Assembly: GCA_930367205.1 (NCBI GenBank)
Contig: OV884009.1
Span: 34,729,841-34,793,840 of the forward strand
Length of the DNA stretch: 64,000 nt
Direction of reading: 5' to 3'
DNA from: Acanthosoma haemorrhoidale
Taxonomy: Eukaryota > Arthropoda > Insecta > Hemiptera > Acanthosomatidae
Part shown: piece by piece, positions 1 to 11,245 of the stretch
Position numbering within the stretch: the first letter of the stretch is position 1
How the letters are laid out: every line of letters begins with the position of its first letter
Made by a program: the position numbers and the translations under genes
The notes under the pieces: model-generated
What the model was told of the DNA's origin: nothing
Database searches by the model: none
The model's input: only the letters and a program-made list of their open reading frames with translations

Positions 1-3000
1 AATATATAATATTTATGCCCACGGTATGTGGCATGGTAGACCTCGAGCCGCTCGAAGCTCGTACTTGCTAAGATGTGGTCGTTCGTATTCTTACTGGTTG
101 ATTTGGCAAATCTCAGGCGGGCCCCTTCTCGTCAATCCAAGCTCCGAGGCGTTCTCTCTCCAGTTTTGCTCCAAACGAATGATGTTACGACAGTGACGAG
201 AAGGTAGCATGGTAGCAACTGGCAAGTAGCAAGTGGGGAGTTTTTTTTAGAATGAAAAGTTCTTTTCAAGTTCTCAAGAACACTCCATATCCTATCTTTA
301 TATTCTTGATGTGGATTCCAGGTTCTCCCGTGGTAGTCCAAATAATTCATTATTCCACCCCATTATGAAATATTTGAAAATTACTTTGGGGGTTGGGATA
401 TTGGCATAAATAAATTAATGAAAGAAGTTAAATTTTCATCAAATTCGCATACTGTGGACATGGTATACTTAAGCAGATCCCACAGGCCCTATTGTGAGAT
501 GATTAGAGGATGGAATCAAGGTTTCGACGGCTTAACACATATCAGAAAACACATATTCACATCAGCAAAAACTTATATTAATTCCTCAAATACAAGAAAT
601 GTGAGATTTCTATGTGCATGATACCGTTTTTGTCACCACCGCTCTATACACGGCAACACTAACAATTAAATATATATATATTTATTAGCTATAAAAAAAA
701 TTTACAGGCCGGGTCTAGAACCCTTATCAAAATCATTTTTATTCCGCTAATTTCAAACCTGAGTACAATTTATTTTATTTTGGGCGATGACGATAGAGGA
801 GTTTTTATGGCGTTGCAGGTGATTTCAATTGGTTTTGCTTCGTCAAAATTTAAGGAACTTGCTTTCGATTTTTTGAAAAGAGATTTTCAGTACACGTGCA
901 AGAAACAAATAAAATAAATAATTAAATACACCGAGTAGTATTTTGAATAATATGTAATTGTTTTTAGAAAAACAAACGCATGGAGAACCCCGTCCATCTT
1001 CAAATTTCTTCATTAATTTTGTCTTCTTGTCAAGTAATATAATAATACAAATAAATTCAACGGCTCTAAGGAAAACATTATTCATGTTACGTTATTGTTC
1101 TGTGAAGTTTTATGCAGAAAACTTTTAAGAGATTTTTGACCAGTTACATTGAACTGTTATCGAGGTCGTAATGTCATTATCGAGGTCAAATTATACATTT
1201 CTGAAATTGTTCATTGTTATGAAACCTTTTCTAAATCTAAAGTAACTATTTTAGCTGATCTTCCTGAATGTTCGACTAGCCAATCGCACGTTTTTTTGCA
1301 GTAACATGAGTTTAAACCATTTCAAGATAACACCCTTTAAGTTAGTATGCCTCTATAGCTAATATATTAATATCTCTCTCTTTAAATAACGGGAAAATTA
1401 TTGCGGATAGGTGTTGATAGTTTAATTTAGTTACTAAGTTCCAGAAGAGCTTAGATTAGTTTTATTATTTTAAAATGTTATTTTCATCTTCATATACTTA
1501 TAAATACCATACGTTTGTCAATTTTCTTGCATCTGTATATATATATGTTTGTAAGTTAAACAGCAGCTAAAGTTTTTTTTTTGTTTGATCATTGTGAAGA
1601 ATTATAAAGAATGCGGTAAAGTTTGCAATTGCACTTAAAATGTAATGACCATATCCTTTGTCGATTATGTTTCAAATACTAACTATGAATTTATGTTTAC
1701 ATGTTTAAATTTAAAATTGATCTCTATCATTATCGATGTTATTAATATATAAATCAAATAGTTAAAAGTTTATAGTCACTAAGAGCTTTAAGCAGTACCA
1801 ACTGTTCTGCGTTTGGCTGGAATAGGAGATTTCTCATCCTTGAGAGGGCTATGTGACATGCCCACGGATAGGGGATGGTGGTGGAACCAACCCCTCCTTA
1901 AGGGATGATATGGGTGGGGACAGCCACGCCCTCCCCCCACCTCACTTCTGTCCCTCCCCACCCAACGGGGAAGGGCAAAAAAAGTGGAACAACCAGAAAA
2001 TAATTGCCTCATTATTGGAAGCATAAAAAAAAAAGTATTATTAGTCATAAAAATAACTGACTTCAAGTACGACCGAAAGCCGATTTTATCTTAGAGGTCG
2101 GTCTTACCGACGAGGAATGTGGGAAAATGTTTGTGTTCGTTGAAGTGTTCTAACAGGTCAGGTGTTCACCAATCGTGTGGGGCCGCTCATCTTGTTTGTG
2201 AGGCGCAGCGTGAATCCCCATTAAGGGTTAACACAAAATGGAATAGTAATCCTGCTTAGCACAATGTTATTTATAGTTAGGTTTTTTATTTTTTCTGACT
2301 AAAATTGCAGTACATCTTTATGAACAAATTCTAATTGAATTTATGAATAATTTATAAACGATATAGAACATAGTAAGTGAAGGCCCGATTTTTCATCTCA
2401 AATATAATTCAGTTTAATTATTAAGGCCAATGAAAAATCACCTTATCAATGGATTGTAAATTGCTAAAATGTTGGCGCACAAAACAATACAGGAAGCAAC
2501 ATTATTTACCCTAACAATGTTGTCGGCTCCGAAAAAATTAGTATTTTTTATCACATCATTCAAAATGGTCTTAGAGCATGGGGGAAATCTCAAATAGTTT
2601 CTGAGGTGCGATTTTAACCAACAGATTCGAGCGATAAAGGAAAACAGAATTCATATTCTAGAATGATTTAATAATTTTCTGGACCATTATCCTAGAACAT
2701 ACTGACAGACAGGCGATCATCCTGCACCTGTTTGAAAATGGATCCTTTCATGATTTGTGTTGTCAGGTTACAACAGTAACATTGATTTTTATTATTATCG
2801 GAATAGGAAAAAAAGTATTCGTAGGTCACACAGCCTAATAACATTTTCAATCGCTGTCGAAGTTCTAATGAATGAACAAAAATATATTGTTTACTTTCAT
2901 AACGATATCACAAACGAAACAACTGTTTTATTTCACAATAACCTTTGAATTAGACCCGGAAGCATAAGATTGATAATTGAAAAAACAGATACCCATACAA

Positions 3001-4933
3001 GCAAGTCTTTGTAGAAGTACGAGCTCGAATATCCGACAAATAACTTGCGGTGAACAGGAAACATGGAATACCTGATACAGACAAATATCGTTAAAATGAG
3101 AATTTTGTCGACGCCTAAGGCAATGGATAATTATTACGAATTATCAGATAGTTATCAAATAAAAAATAACTAGATCTATGTACGACATACTTGTCACTGA
3201 TGTCTGACAGGTGCTAATATTTTCTAGGGGCCTTTCAAATCAAATAAATTTCCCATATTTACATAATAAAAACTTATTTTTATATGCAATCCTTCTAGTC
3301 TAAAAACAAAATACAAACATCATCGCTAATGATTACGAATAAACTGTTCATTAATTCACGTTTACATTTTAATTTTTGGAAATGTATAAATAAAAAACCT
3401 AACGACATGGGGCCTTTCTTTAACTCTTCATACCAAACAAAAACCACACTTTGCAAGCTCTTTCAGTGTAAATCCTCCACCCAATCCACGATCCCTTTCG
3501 ACATCAGAATTCCATTCTTCAATGTTTTTCAAAACCTACAGTTTGTAGGGCTTCAATCCCCTTCCCTTCCTTAAATCTCTTCTCTTTATGTTCCTCTTGA
3601 CATTCCATGCAGTTAGCAGCCTTGGATGAGAGAAACTCGTAAGCAATAGATGCACAGTATATTTTTTTTAATTTATATTTAAATCTAATTACTACTATTA
3701 TTAGTAGTTCTATTAGTAATTTAGAATCATTACCAATGTTGGTGTAATTTAGGTTTTAAGTATCACCAATGTTCGTTTCTCTTCAAAAAGATTTTTTGTT
3801 TGGCAAGCGGTTCTTAAACCTACGGCAGTTATCCTCGGGCAATAAACATCATAATGGTGTACTACACATCTATGGAGAAATATTGGTACTATAAAAAAAA
3901 AAAGTAGTTAGTTTTACATTCGAGTATTACTATAAGCATGTTGTAACATAACACTATACTTTGATATTATCCTGTTCCATGATTATATCGAAGAGTATCG
4001 ATGTTATAAATTCATTTAGATTTCACAAAAAGTCCATTTTTCATAAATAAAAAACGCATACTGATTATTTATTTAGTTAAATCTTCCATTATAATTTTTC
4101 TGAAACTAATAAATCATTTTTTTTACTCCAATCCTTTTAAAAGATTATGATTCTGTGCATCTTCCAATTACAGACAGAGAAAGTCCGTCATGTGACGAAA
4201 GTAGACGATCCACCTCAGTTTGTTGTTTTTTTTTGTTTCTTTGTTTCCTATGTTTTTTTGCATTATGAATCGTATCGAAAGTTTTTAGGTTAGGGGTTTG
4301 CAATCATCCTGGCTCGACTTATCAGTGATAATGCACATTGTTAATTGCCAGCGTGGATCCGGTATTTTAACTTCTTCATTTTGTATGTTATGTTGGAATT
4401 TTCAAACTTATTTTATGTATTTTGTGGGTTTTCAGGAAATAGTGTTGAATATTCCTCCCTAAGATTTAAGGCCTTACTGTTTTTAGCACGGTTTGTGTAC
4501 ATGTTAGCGATTATTTTGCACCAATGCTTCGACTGTTCAGCGTGGCCTGTTTTGAGGTTCATGTGGTTTTTTTTTATAAATAAAACGGGTCAATTTATTT
4601 AATTAAATCCAGCCGGAACGGAAAGTTTCGTGAAGGGGAAGTGAGGAACACAATGGGAGAACGTTTATGGAGGTCATATCCGGAATAAAATGCAACTGTC
4701 TAACTCATTCATTTAATTGTAAGCTTCTGTCTTATCTGGAATTAAACAAGTTATATTCTCTGTATTCAAAGTCTTAGTTAAATTTTATTGATTTGCAGTT
4801 CGTTTTTCTCGATTTTATTTCATGTCTTTTAGCTTTATAGGTATGTAGCCGAAGAAAAACTGTTTGTACACGGTTGGAGAGACCGGAAATAGAGCTAAGA
4901 ATTACTCCGAAACTCTTCCAATCAGGGACTCCA
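1..4933. other. AT-rich non-coding stretch
   Basis: No open frame here looks like a known protein. Two patches stand out from the AT-rich background. One is a GC-rich, C/G-run stretch at about 1850-1990, part of which (GGAACCAACCCCT context) resembles 23780-23830. The other is 3235-3410, which resembles 47345-47540. Both are probably fragments of unnamed repeats. Nothing else is supported. Confidence 0.6.
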
Positions 4934-5699
4934 ATAGGCTTCTAAAACGGAAATCCAGATAGCTATACGAGAGAACTATGAGGCGAGAGGGGGGAGGGGG
5001 GTTTGGGGTCCTGAGAGCATGTTTGACTCAGGAGACCAGGAGCATTTACATTGAGCTAAATGCTCAAAAAATCAGTCAGATGGCTACGTATTATTCACTA
5101 TTTAGCTCCATTGAATCTTGTCTTAAGGTCTCAATGTAGCAGTTCACCGAATTCATCCTTTTCTCTTTTTCGAGATGTTGGTGGATACACTCATTATGAA
5201 GTGCTTTTTTCTTCGTTTTTTTGTGATGCTATTCGATTCTGGGGCTTACTGCGTTAAAGTCAATCAAAACCTTTTTCCTAAAACGAATTATACACCATAA
5301 TGCTTATATACCTCATACCGATTATCGTATATTGTTTGGTTTCTCAAGCATGGATGTATGTTTTTATTGGTGCAAAATCAAATCAATGCCTTGTTGTCTT
5401 GGTATACATAATGGAGTCCACGAGCTTAACAAAAAACCAAGGCTCCTCAGAAGGCGGCCGGTATCCCGGCGGCACACCAGGTCCACGTGCCAGGCAGATA
5501 TTTCTTATTCTTTGATCACAGAGGATTGGTGGAGGATGGTAATGTTTGCAGTTTTCCGTTCATAGAAGTCCAAATATTCCCAGCCTACTGAGTCAAACAT
5601 GCTCTTAGGACCCGATGCCTACCCAAGCCCCAAGCAACAGCCACGAGCGAACCAGGTTATCTTGTATCCCTATCTGGATTTCTTTAAAACTATAGGTCA
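4934..5699. mobile_element. foldback-type element with ~100-bp inverted ends
   Basis: The first ~110 bases (4934-5041) and the reverse complement of 5578-5699 are similar over their whole length. Shared blocks include AAATCCAGATAG near the outer tip and GAGCATGTTTGACTCA near the inner side, with small gaps between them. The ~550-bp middle contains short open frames (5300-5565) that start on non-ATG codons and match nothing I know. I read this as an old non-autonomous DNA element. No clear target duplication is visible, so the exact ends and the superfamily are uncertain. Confidence 0.55.
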
Positions 5700-6599
5700 A
5701 TTCAATCGATATTGTTACCATAGATCATTTTTAGGTACAGACAAAAGCGGCGATCGTCCTTTATTGGAATACAAGGTAAAATGTTCTTTACGTGTGTTAC
5801 ATAAATAATATTGAACTCTCCTTTGGAAGAATTCACTTTGGGAGACGAGGCGTTTGCATTCATTGAAGCGATGATAACATCCATATACCCAACAGAGGGA
5901 AGAATAAAGAATCGTGAAAAAAAACAACACAGCCACTACAAGCGATGCAATAATTGAAATAGTATCGATAAAAGGAGAAGAAAATTCGGCGCGGCGAGTG
6001 AGCTGATTGGCCCTATTGTTGTAGGCTCGTGGCGGGCACGCTCCCCACGCTAATATGGCCATAATGGCCATAGCATAACATCCATGGCCATATTAGCTCT
6101 CCCACGGCCTCTTACATCGCATTTCATTTACTTAGGCAACAGTCACAGTGTCGTTTCGTCACTGTCTGTCCTACCACTATCCCCGTTCCTCCCCTCTGGG
6201 ATTATCCGCTATTGAAATTCTGACGGAAGAAACCTACTTACTTCTGCCTCCCCCTTAAACATATTTCAGAATTTTTAATAGATATTCATAACATCCCCCT
6301 CCCTTAGCACGACCGCAGTTTGCGCGAATTCTTTATAATGCGAAAACCTCTGTGATTGTTTTCTTTTAAGGACCTTTCACCCCTGTATCTAACGTTTCCA
6401 CCTATCTGTCTGTTAAAGTCAGTGCGAGTCCCATTATATTTCACACAGAGGTTCCAATCATTTACGTTAAAGACACTTAAGTGATAAAAAATATTTTTTT
6501 TTTCAATTTCACGCAGGGTATTAAATTAAAGATCATGGCTTGCCAATTAGCAATATGTTATGTAATTTTAAACTATAATTCCAAAATTTGTTAACATTG
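5700..6599. other. non-coding stretch with GC-richer core
   Basis: Most of this is AT-rich, but 5985-6200 is GC-richer and holds the GGCCAT hairpin described separately. A minus-strand open frame (5715-6071, 118 codons) overlaps it but has no recognisable motif and biased composition. I do not call it a gene. The part at 6400-6540 shares a TGTCTGT-rich and AAATATTTTTTT pattern with 19110-19320, suggesting copies of one unnamed repeat. Confidence 0.5.
6051..6095. promoter_or_regulatory. GGCCAT palindrome, possible PHO/YY1-type site cluster
   Basis: TAATATGGCCAT (6051-6062) and ATGGCCATATTA (6084-6095) form a perfect 12-bp inverted repeat, with another GGCCAT at about 6066-6071 between them. 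GCCAT is the core recognised by the Pleiohomeotic/YY1 zinc-finger family, so at least three cores lie within 45 bases on both strands. Seen: the hairpin and repeated core. Inferred: binding. It could equally be a chance palindrome or a relic of a mobile-element end. Confidence 0.25.
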
Positions 6600-7078
6600 C
6601 AGAAGCGTACCTAGGGGAAAGGTTTTTTTAAAAATATTTTCGTATAAATTGTATAAAAATATAATAATGTTTTAATAAACAGAATCAATGATTACAATAA
6701 GTATGCAATTTAACAAAACTGTGTAGCTATCATAAATCTTGCGCACCACAAATTTGTTATTTGCGAAGACCAAATGTAGGTACGTCACCTGGTAGTAAAA
6801 CCAAGATCTAGCGATATTTCCCAAAGGAGAACAACTAACAGATGGCATAAAGTTTGACAATTTAATTCAAGACTTTTCTAATAAAAAAAACAAGCAAAAT
6901 AAATATCTTAACATGCGTACATTTTATCATTGTCACAATAATATGTTTAAACAAAAGAAATAATTTTATTTATTTATGTCCAGTAATTATTAATAACCAC
7001 TATTGATTTTGATTGACTGAAAATAGCGACAAATTGAGGGAACCTCCCCAGGTGGCAATGGCTCCAAGTACGCCACTG
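6600..7078. mobile_element. hAT-like MITE
   Basis: The left end reads CAGAAGCGTACCTAGG and the reverse complement of the right end reads CAGTGGCGTACTTGGA, an imperfect 16-bp terminal inverted repeat. CAGTGGCGTA-type ends are common in hAT-superfamily MITEs of animals. The 8 bases before the left end (TAACATTG) and after the right end (TTAAATTG) match at six of eight positions, as expected for an old 8-bp hAT target duplication. The ~480-bp body is AT-rich and non-coding, so it would depend on a transposase from elsewhere. Confidence 0.55.
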
Positions 7079-8248
7079 TTAAATTGTCTTCTTGTCCACT
7101 GTAACTTAATTTAGTATAACATAAAAAGTACAAGTGTAACATATGACTAACGACTGACTAATGCATAACGGATTGCGAGAGCGTGTGTGAGTAGGTCTGC
7201 TTATATAATAAAATAAATGATAAATCAAACTTCTTTATTGTGCTAAAATTACAATTTGCCTTATTAGGCAATAAGTAATTGTGATAAATGTTCTCATTCA
7301 TACAGTTCTACAACCAAAACACTTCCTACGAACAGTGGTTTATTTGCAGAGTGACACGAATACGATTTGTTATAGTTTAGCGCAGGCGTAGTACAATCAG
7401 AATAAATGATAAAACTCCAGATTAGAAGTGGGGGAAAGGAAGTGAAGGGGGAGTACGTTGATTAATTTTGCCTAGTTTACAATTACATTACATAACTGAC
7501 GTGCTGAATAGCAATATTTACCATGTGTTTGGACTTGTAATGGAGTATAATTACAATAATTGAAATGATACTGGTTGGGTTCGCGATCCGTTTCACATAG
7601 ACGGATGATACATTGAGTAGAGGTTTCACATAGTACAAATATGCTAGAAATAAATATTACCGAATTTTGAAATGCAGTTTTAATTAGGTTTTTCATGTTT
7701 ATAAAATAATTCTCGGTATCCGGAACGGAGATTTGTCATATCTTCATCATCTGTGGAGGGTGGTCCATTTAATCATCATTTGATAAATGTTCCACAATTA
7801 GGAAATTATCAATATTAATGATAAAGTCACGATTGTAACTTTTTAATAGCTTAGATAACACTAGAGAAGATATACTTACGGTTACACTTCACAGACATGA
7901 AGGAATAAACCAAGTATAAAAAGGTAATCTGCAACATTGTTTTAAAATTTGCTTTGCCAGGTAAGATACTTTTGTTCTTAGTATTTTCTCCGCTAAGTTT
8001 AATTCGTTGACGAATACTGTGATTTTTTTTTCATTCATTAAGTGATTTTAGATTTAAATAATAGGATTATTTGTAATATTAATCTGTAAATCTTTCTCAT
8101 GCGTGCATTTATTAAAATTAAAAATTAAAATCCTGAGCCCAGTGACACTAGTTAACGATCATCTCACAACAGTATCTCATAAAAAAACTTTATTAATAAA
8201 AATAACTCAGAATAATGGCATTGTTGTCAGTAAAGTCATTTTACAGTC
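7079..8248. other. AT-rich stretch with one short LINE tail
   Basis: Apart from the LINE 3'-end fragment at 7231-7306 I see no gene or structured element. Short open frames at 7472-7696 and 8103-8306 lack any motif. Confidence 0.55.
7231..7306 (-). mobile_element. LINE 3' end, family A (short fragment)
   Basis: Read on the minus strand this is the last ~75 bases of a LINE 3' UTR that recurs in the window: a GCCTAATAAGGCA palindromic block followed by TTTTAGCACAATAAA. It is nearly identical to 9241-9310 and close to 30690-30758, 48905-48976 and 57840-57900. Only the tail is present, which fits extreme 5' truncation during target-primed reverse transcription. Confidence 0.7.
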
Positions 8249-8700
8249 GAGGTCATTGGCAAGCCAACCATTTTGGGATGAAGCGGTCCAACCGATAACT
8301 AACTGAAAACCAGCCATTACTTATGATTGTTTGAACGATGTTGTGATGTAATTTTGTAGTTATATCATTCACATATATATTTTTGTTTCAATTTCACAAC
8401 TTTTTTACCTTTTAGTCGATGATTTTCCAGTTCCATCTGAAGTGGGGCAGTATTCAAGTAATAATAAGCTACTGTAAATATACAGTTCTAAATATATTAA
8501 TTTAAAAAAATTAAAATCTGCTCTTGTGTGTTAAAATTATGCCAGAATGTGTTTGAATATCTTTCGATGTGAATATAAAATAAATATTCCATCGACCTTC
8601 CACAAATCTATTCCCAAGGTCTAGACAGATCGTATACTTACACCAGATTCTGTTCTACTGTTGCAGTTTGAGGACATTATAGCAATAAAATACCCAAACA
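8249..8700 (+). repeat. LTR-like dispersed repeat, copy 1
   Basis: About 400 bases starting GAGGTCATTGGCA and ending around CAGATCGTAT are repeated in the same orientation at 10721-11110 with modest divergence and small indels. The 3' part (8655-8700: GATTCTGTTCTACTGTTG, then an AATAAAATAC block) is found a third time at 10465-10510. Order and composition suggest the U3/R part of an unidentified LTR retrotransposon, but I cannot see both LTR ends or a target duplication. Confidence 0.5.
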
Positions 8701-9235
8701 AAAGTCACATCAATTAAAATTCAATTAGAAATATTAAGCGAAATCGGGTGTGGTGAATCCCCTATTCACCGGTTGGGCGAAACTAGTGAATCTACTTGAC
8801 CCTCTGTGGTATAAAAGAGGATTTGAATATAATTATTTGATTTCATGTGATCAAATAAGGCATTCATATAAACGTTGTTTAAGACAAAACCGTAATAGTT
8901 AAATGAATTTACGAAAGCTGAAACGTTTATAGTTTCCTAATTTAGTTTTAACATTTTTTTAATAACTACATATAAATCTGCTGGGTAATTATTCCCAACA
9001 CAGGTAACTACTGAAATTGCTCTCGTTGAATTGCTCTTATACCTTAACCATAATCACTGTGACCAATCGAACCATCATAACCACTTAATAAGATTTTTTT
9101 CATTCGTGTCTTTTTGCTTTGGTATTTTCGATTCATTTTCTTCCCCCTATTTATATTTGCAAAGTACACTATTATTTTGGATTATCTGGGCGTCTTTTAA
9201 TTTATGGTTATATTAATTTTTTTTTTCAAATTGAT

Positions 9236-9640
9236 ACTTGTTTATTGTGCTAAAATTACAATCTGCCTTATTAGGCAATAAGTAATTGTGATAAATGTTC
9301 TTATTCATACTATATTTACAATTTTCATTCACTCTCTCTTTCATACAGTATTTACAAACAGCCCAGAGACCTCTCAAATCCACATGGTTGTCACCTCCCT
9401 CACATGCGAATGAGGAAGCGGAGTCTTGGGAAGTCCCCCTGTCAGCTGCGTCATCGGATACGAGAAAGTGGAGGATGACGAAGAGCACGAAAGCCACATG
9501 CGCTCAGGACATGATTGTAGAAACCAGCCATTGCCAGGACTCCCACTATTACGCATTTATAGCAGGTCACGAGGCCACCGCCGTTTCTGGCTCCGGGGAG
9601 GATTATAGGGATGAGTGGTGCAGTGTGCTATGGAATTAGA
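9236..9640 (-). mobile_element. LINE 3' end, family A
   Basis: On the minus strand a ~330-bp 5' portion leads into the family-A 3' UTR and ends with the GCCTAATAAGGCA block and AATAAA. The part with CTTCCCAAGACTCCGCTTCC (about 9411-9432) recurs at 30540-30565 and in part at 58007-58015. A 94-codon minus-strand frame (9213-9497) crosses the UTR and is not a conserved protein. I read this as a 5'-truncated, dead LINE copy. The 5' boundary is uncertain. Confidence 0.65.
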
Positions 9641-9657
9641 TATTAGTTATTGAAACT

Positions 9658-9745
9658 TATTTACCGTGATGAAATTACAATCTGCCTTGTAGGCAATAAG
9701 TAATTGTGATAGATGTTCCCATTCATACCATATTTACAATGATTA
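9658..9745 (-). mobile_element. LINE 3' end, family A, second tail in tandem
   Basis: A second copy of the family-A tail lies about 20 bases beyond the preceding copy in the same orientation, with its own GCCT..AGGCA block but a degraded poly(A) signal. It may be an independent truncated insertion or a tandem duplication of the tail. Confidence 0.6.
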
Positions 9746-10164
9746 TATTAGTATGGGTAACTTTATCATGTGTCAGGATTTGTACATTACATTAAAACTA
9801 TGTTTTGTTGTCCAGATCTTTCATTTCACCCTATAGCTTCAGTGATCTTGTCTAGGTTTCTCCCGGGCAATCTTTTCTTATCTGCTCTTGAAGGTATTTC
9901 AATGCTCTTTCTCGTGATTTTATTTTTATACTTTCTCAAATTATGACTGTACCCACCTCTACTCTTTCGTCTTCTCATCGCGGTTTCTATAGTTTTGGTT
10001 GGTGCGTACGGTGTGGTGGTTCCTTACAATTATATCATATCCTCAAAACTTAGTTGTAACGTAACTTCAATGTTTTGCATATATTTCTCCTTAGAACTAA
10101 TGTGCTTTTAATTTATTTTATTACTTATTTTTACAAGTGAAACATGTTATAATTAGTATAAGAT

Positions 10165-10550
10165 TAGATAAATGTATTTATTGAGTATAAAGGGCAGTTA
10201 AGAAGGAAGCAATGAAGTGAGTGGCAGTTACGATTTGGCGGGTTGTGAAGAGGAGGGAAGCCGCGGAAAAAGAAAGAAGCCGCTGACGATGTTCCTGGCT
10301 GACTTGGCTTGTAGGAACCAATGCTCCACACAACCCGTGGTACTAAAAGTTAAGCCAGTAATGGCCAAGTGAATTTTAAAGGAAGAACATGACTAGCTAG
10401 CTTGTGTTCTCTGAGCACTATAAAAGTCTACTTACCTTCTCTTACCATTATCGTGTACTAACATAAGATTCTGTTCTACTGTTGAAGTTTAAGGACATTA
10501 TAGCAATAAAATACTCAAACATTTATTGCTACTCCCCGGACAATCATCAA
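10165..10550 (+). promoter_or_regulatory. LTR-like promoter block (TATA box and poly(A) signal)
   Basis: A strong TATA-like motif (ACTATAAAAG, about 10420-10429) is followed some 45-60 bases later by the repeated GATTCTGTTCTACTGTTG block and then AATAAA (10505-10510). TATA, a putative start and a poly(A) signal within 100 bases is the usual order of an LTR U3-R region. The block upstream (10195-10400) is GC-richer than its surroundings. I cannot fix the LTR ends, so this remains a likely solo or partial LTR. Confidence 0.4.
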
Positions 10551-10594
10551 CTTAATATCCGCCCCACATCATCAATAACGCCTTGATTTAAGTC

Positions 10595-11245
10595 AGCTTC
10601 AAGTTGTATTAGTTACTAAGTTAGTTTATAAGCATTAGTTTTATGTCTATTTTGTTTAATAGTTTAATAAGGCAAAGCAAAATAATAAAGTAACGATGTT
10701 CAATCGTTTTAAGTAACTTAGAGGTCATTGGCAACCATTTTGGGATAAAGCGGTCCAACCGATAACTAACTGAAAACCAGCCATTACTTACAATTAACTT
10801 ATAATTGTTTGAATGACGTTGTGATGTAATTTTGTAGTTATATCAGTCACATATATATTTTTGTGTCAATTTCGCAACTTTTGTACCTTTTAGTTAATGA
10901 TTTTCAAGTTGCCTCGACAGTGGGGCAGTGTTCAAGTAATAAAAGTCACCTATTGTAAAAATACAGTTCTAAATATATTAATTTAAAAATTAAAATCTGC
11001 TTTTGTGTGTTAAATTTCATGCCAGATTCTTTCGATGTGAATATAAAATCAATATTCCAGCGACCTTCCACAAATCTATTGCCAAGGTCTAAACAGATCG
11101 TATAGTAACCCAAGATTCTGTTCTACTGTTGAAGTTGAAGTTTAAGTTAGTTTAGAAGCATTACTTTTATGTCTATTTTGTTTAATAAGGCAAAGAAAAA
11201 TAATAAAGTGACGATGTTCAGTCGTTTTAAGTAACTGTCGAACAC
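10595..11245 (+). repeat. LTR-like dispersed repeat, copy 2 with internal duplication
   Basis: 10721-11110 repeats 8249-8640 in the same orientation. Flanking it on both sides are two copies of another ~100-bp block: 10610-10715 and 11145-11240 both carry TTTTATGTCTATTTTGTTTAAT followed by a GATGTTCA.TCGTTTTAAGTAACT block. Direct repeats bracketing a repeat suggest either LTR ends or unequal exchange. No protein-coding part of the element is present here. Confidence 0.5.

Noticed and set aside
5715..6071. 118-codon minus-strand frame
   Set aside because: No motif, and it spans the GGCCAT palindrome and the GC-richer block; probably chance.
9213..9639. Overlapping frames of 94 and 114 codons
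   Set aside because: Both cross a LINE 3' UTR and neither is conserved in the other family-A copies.
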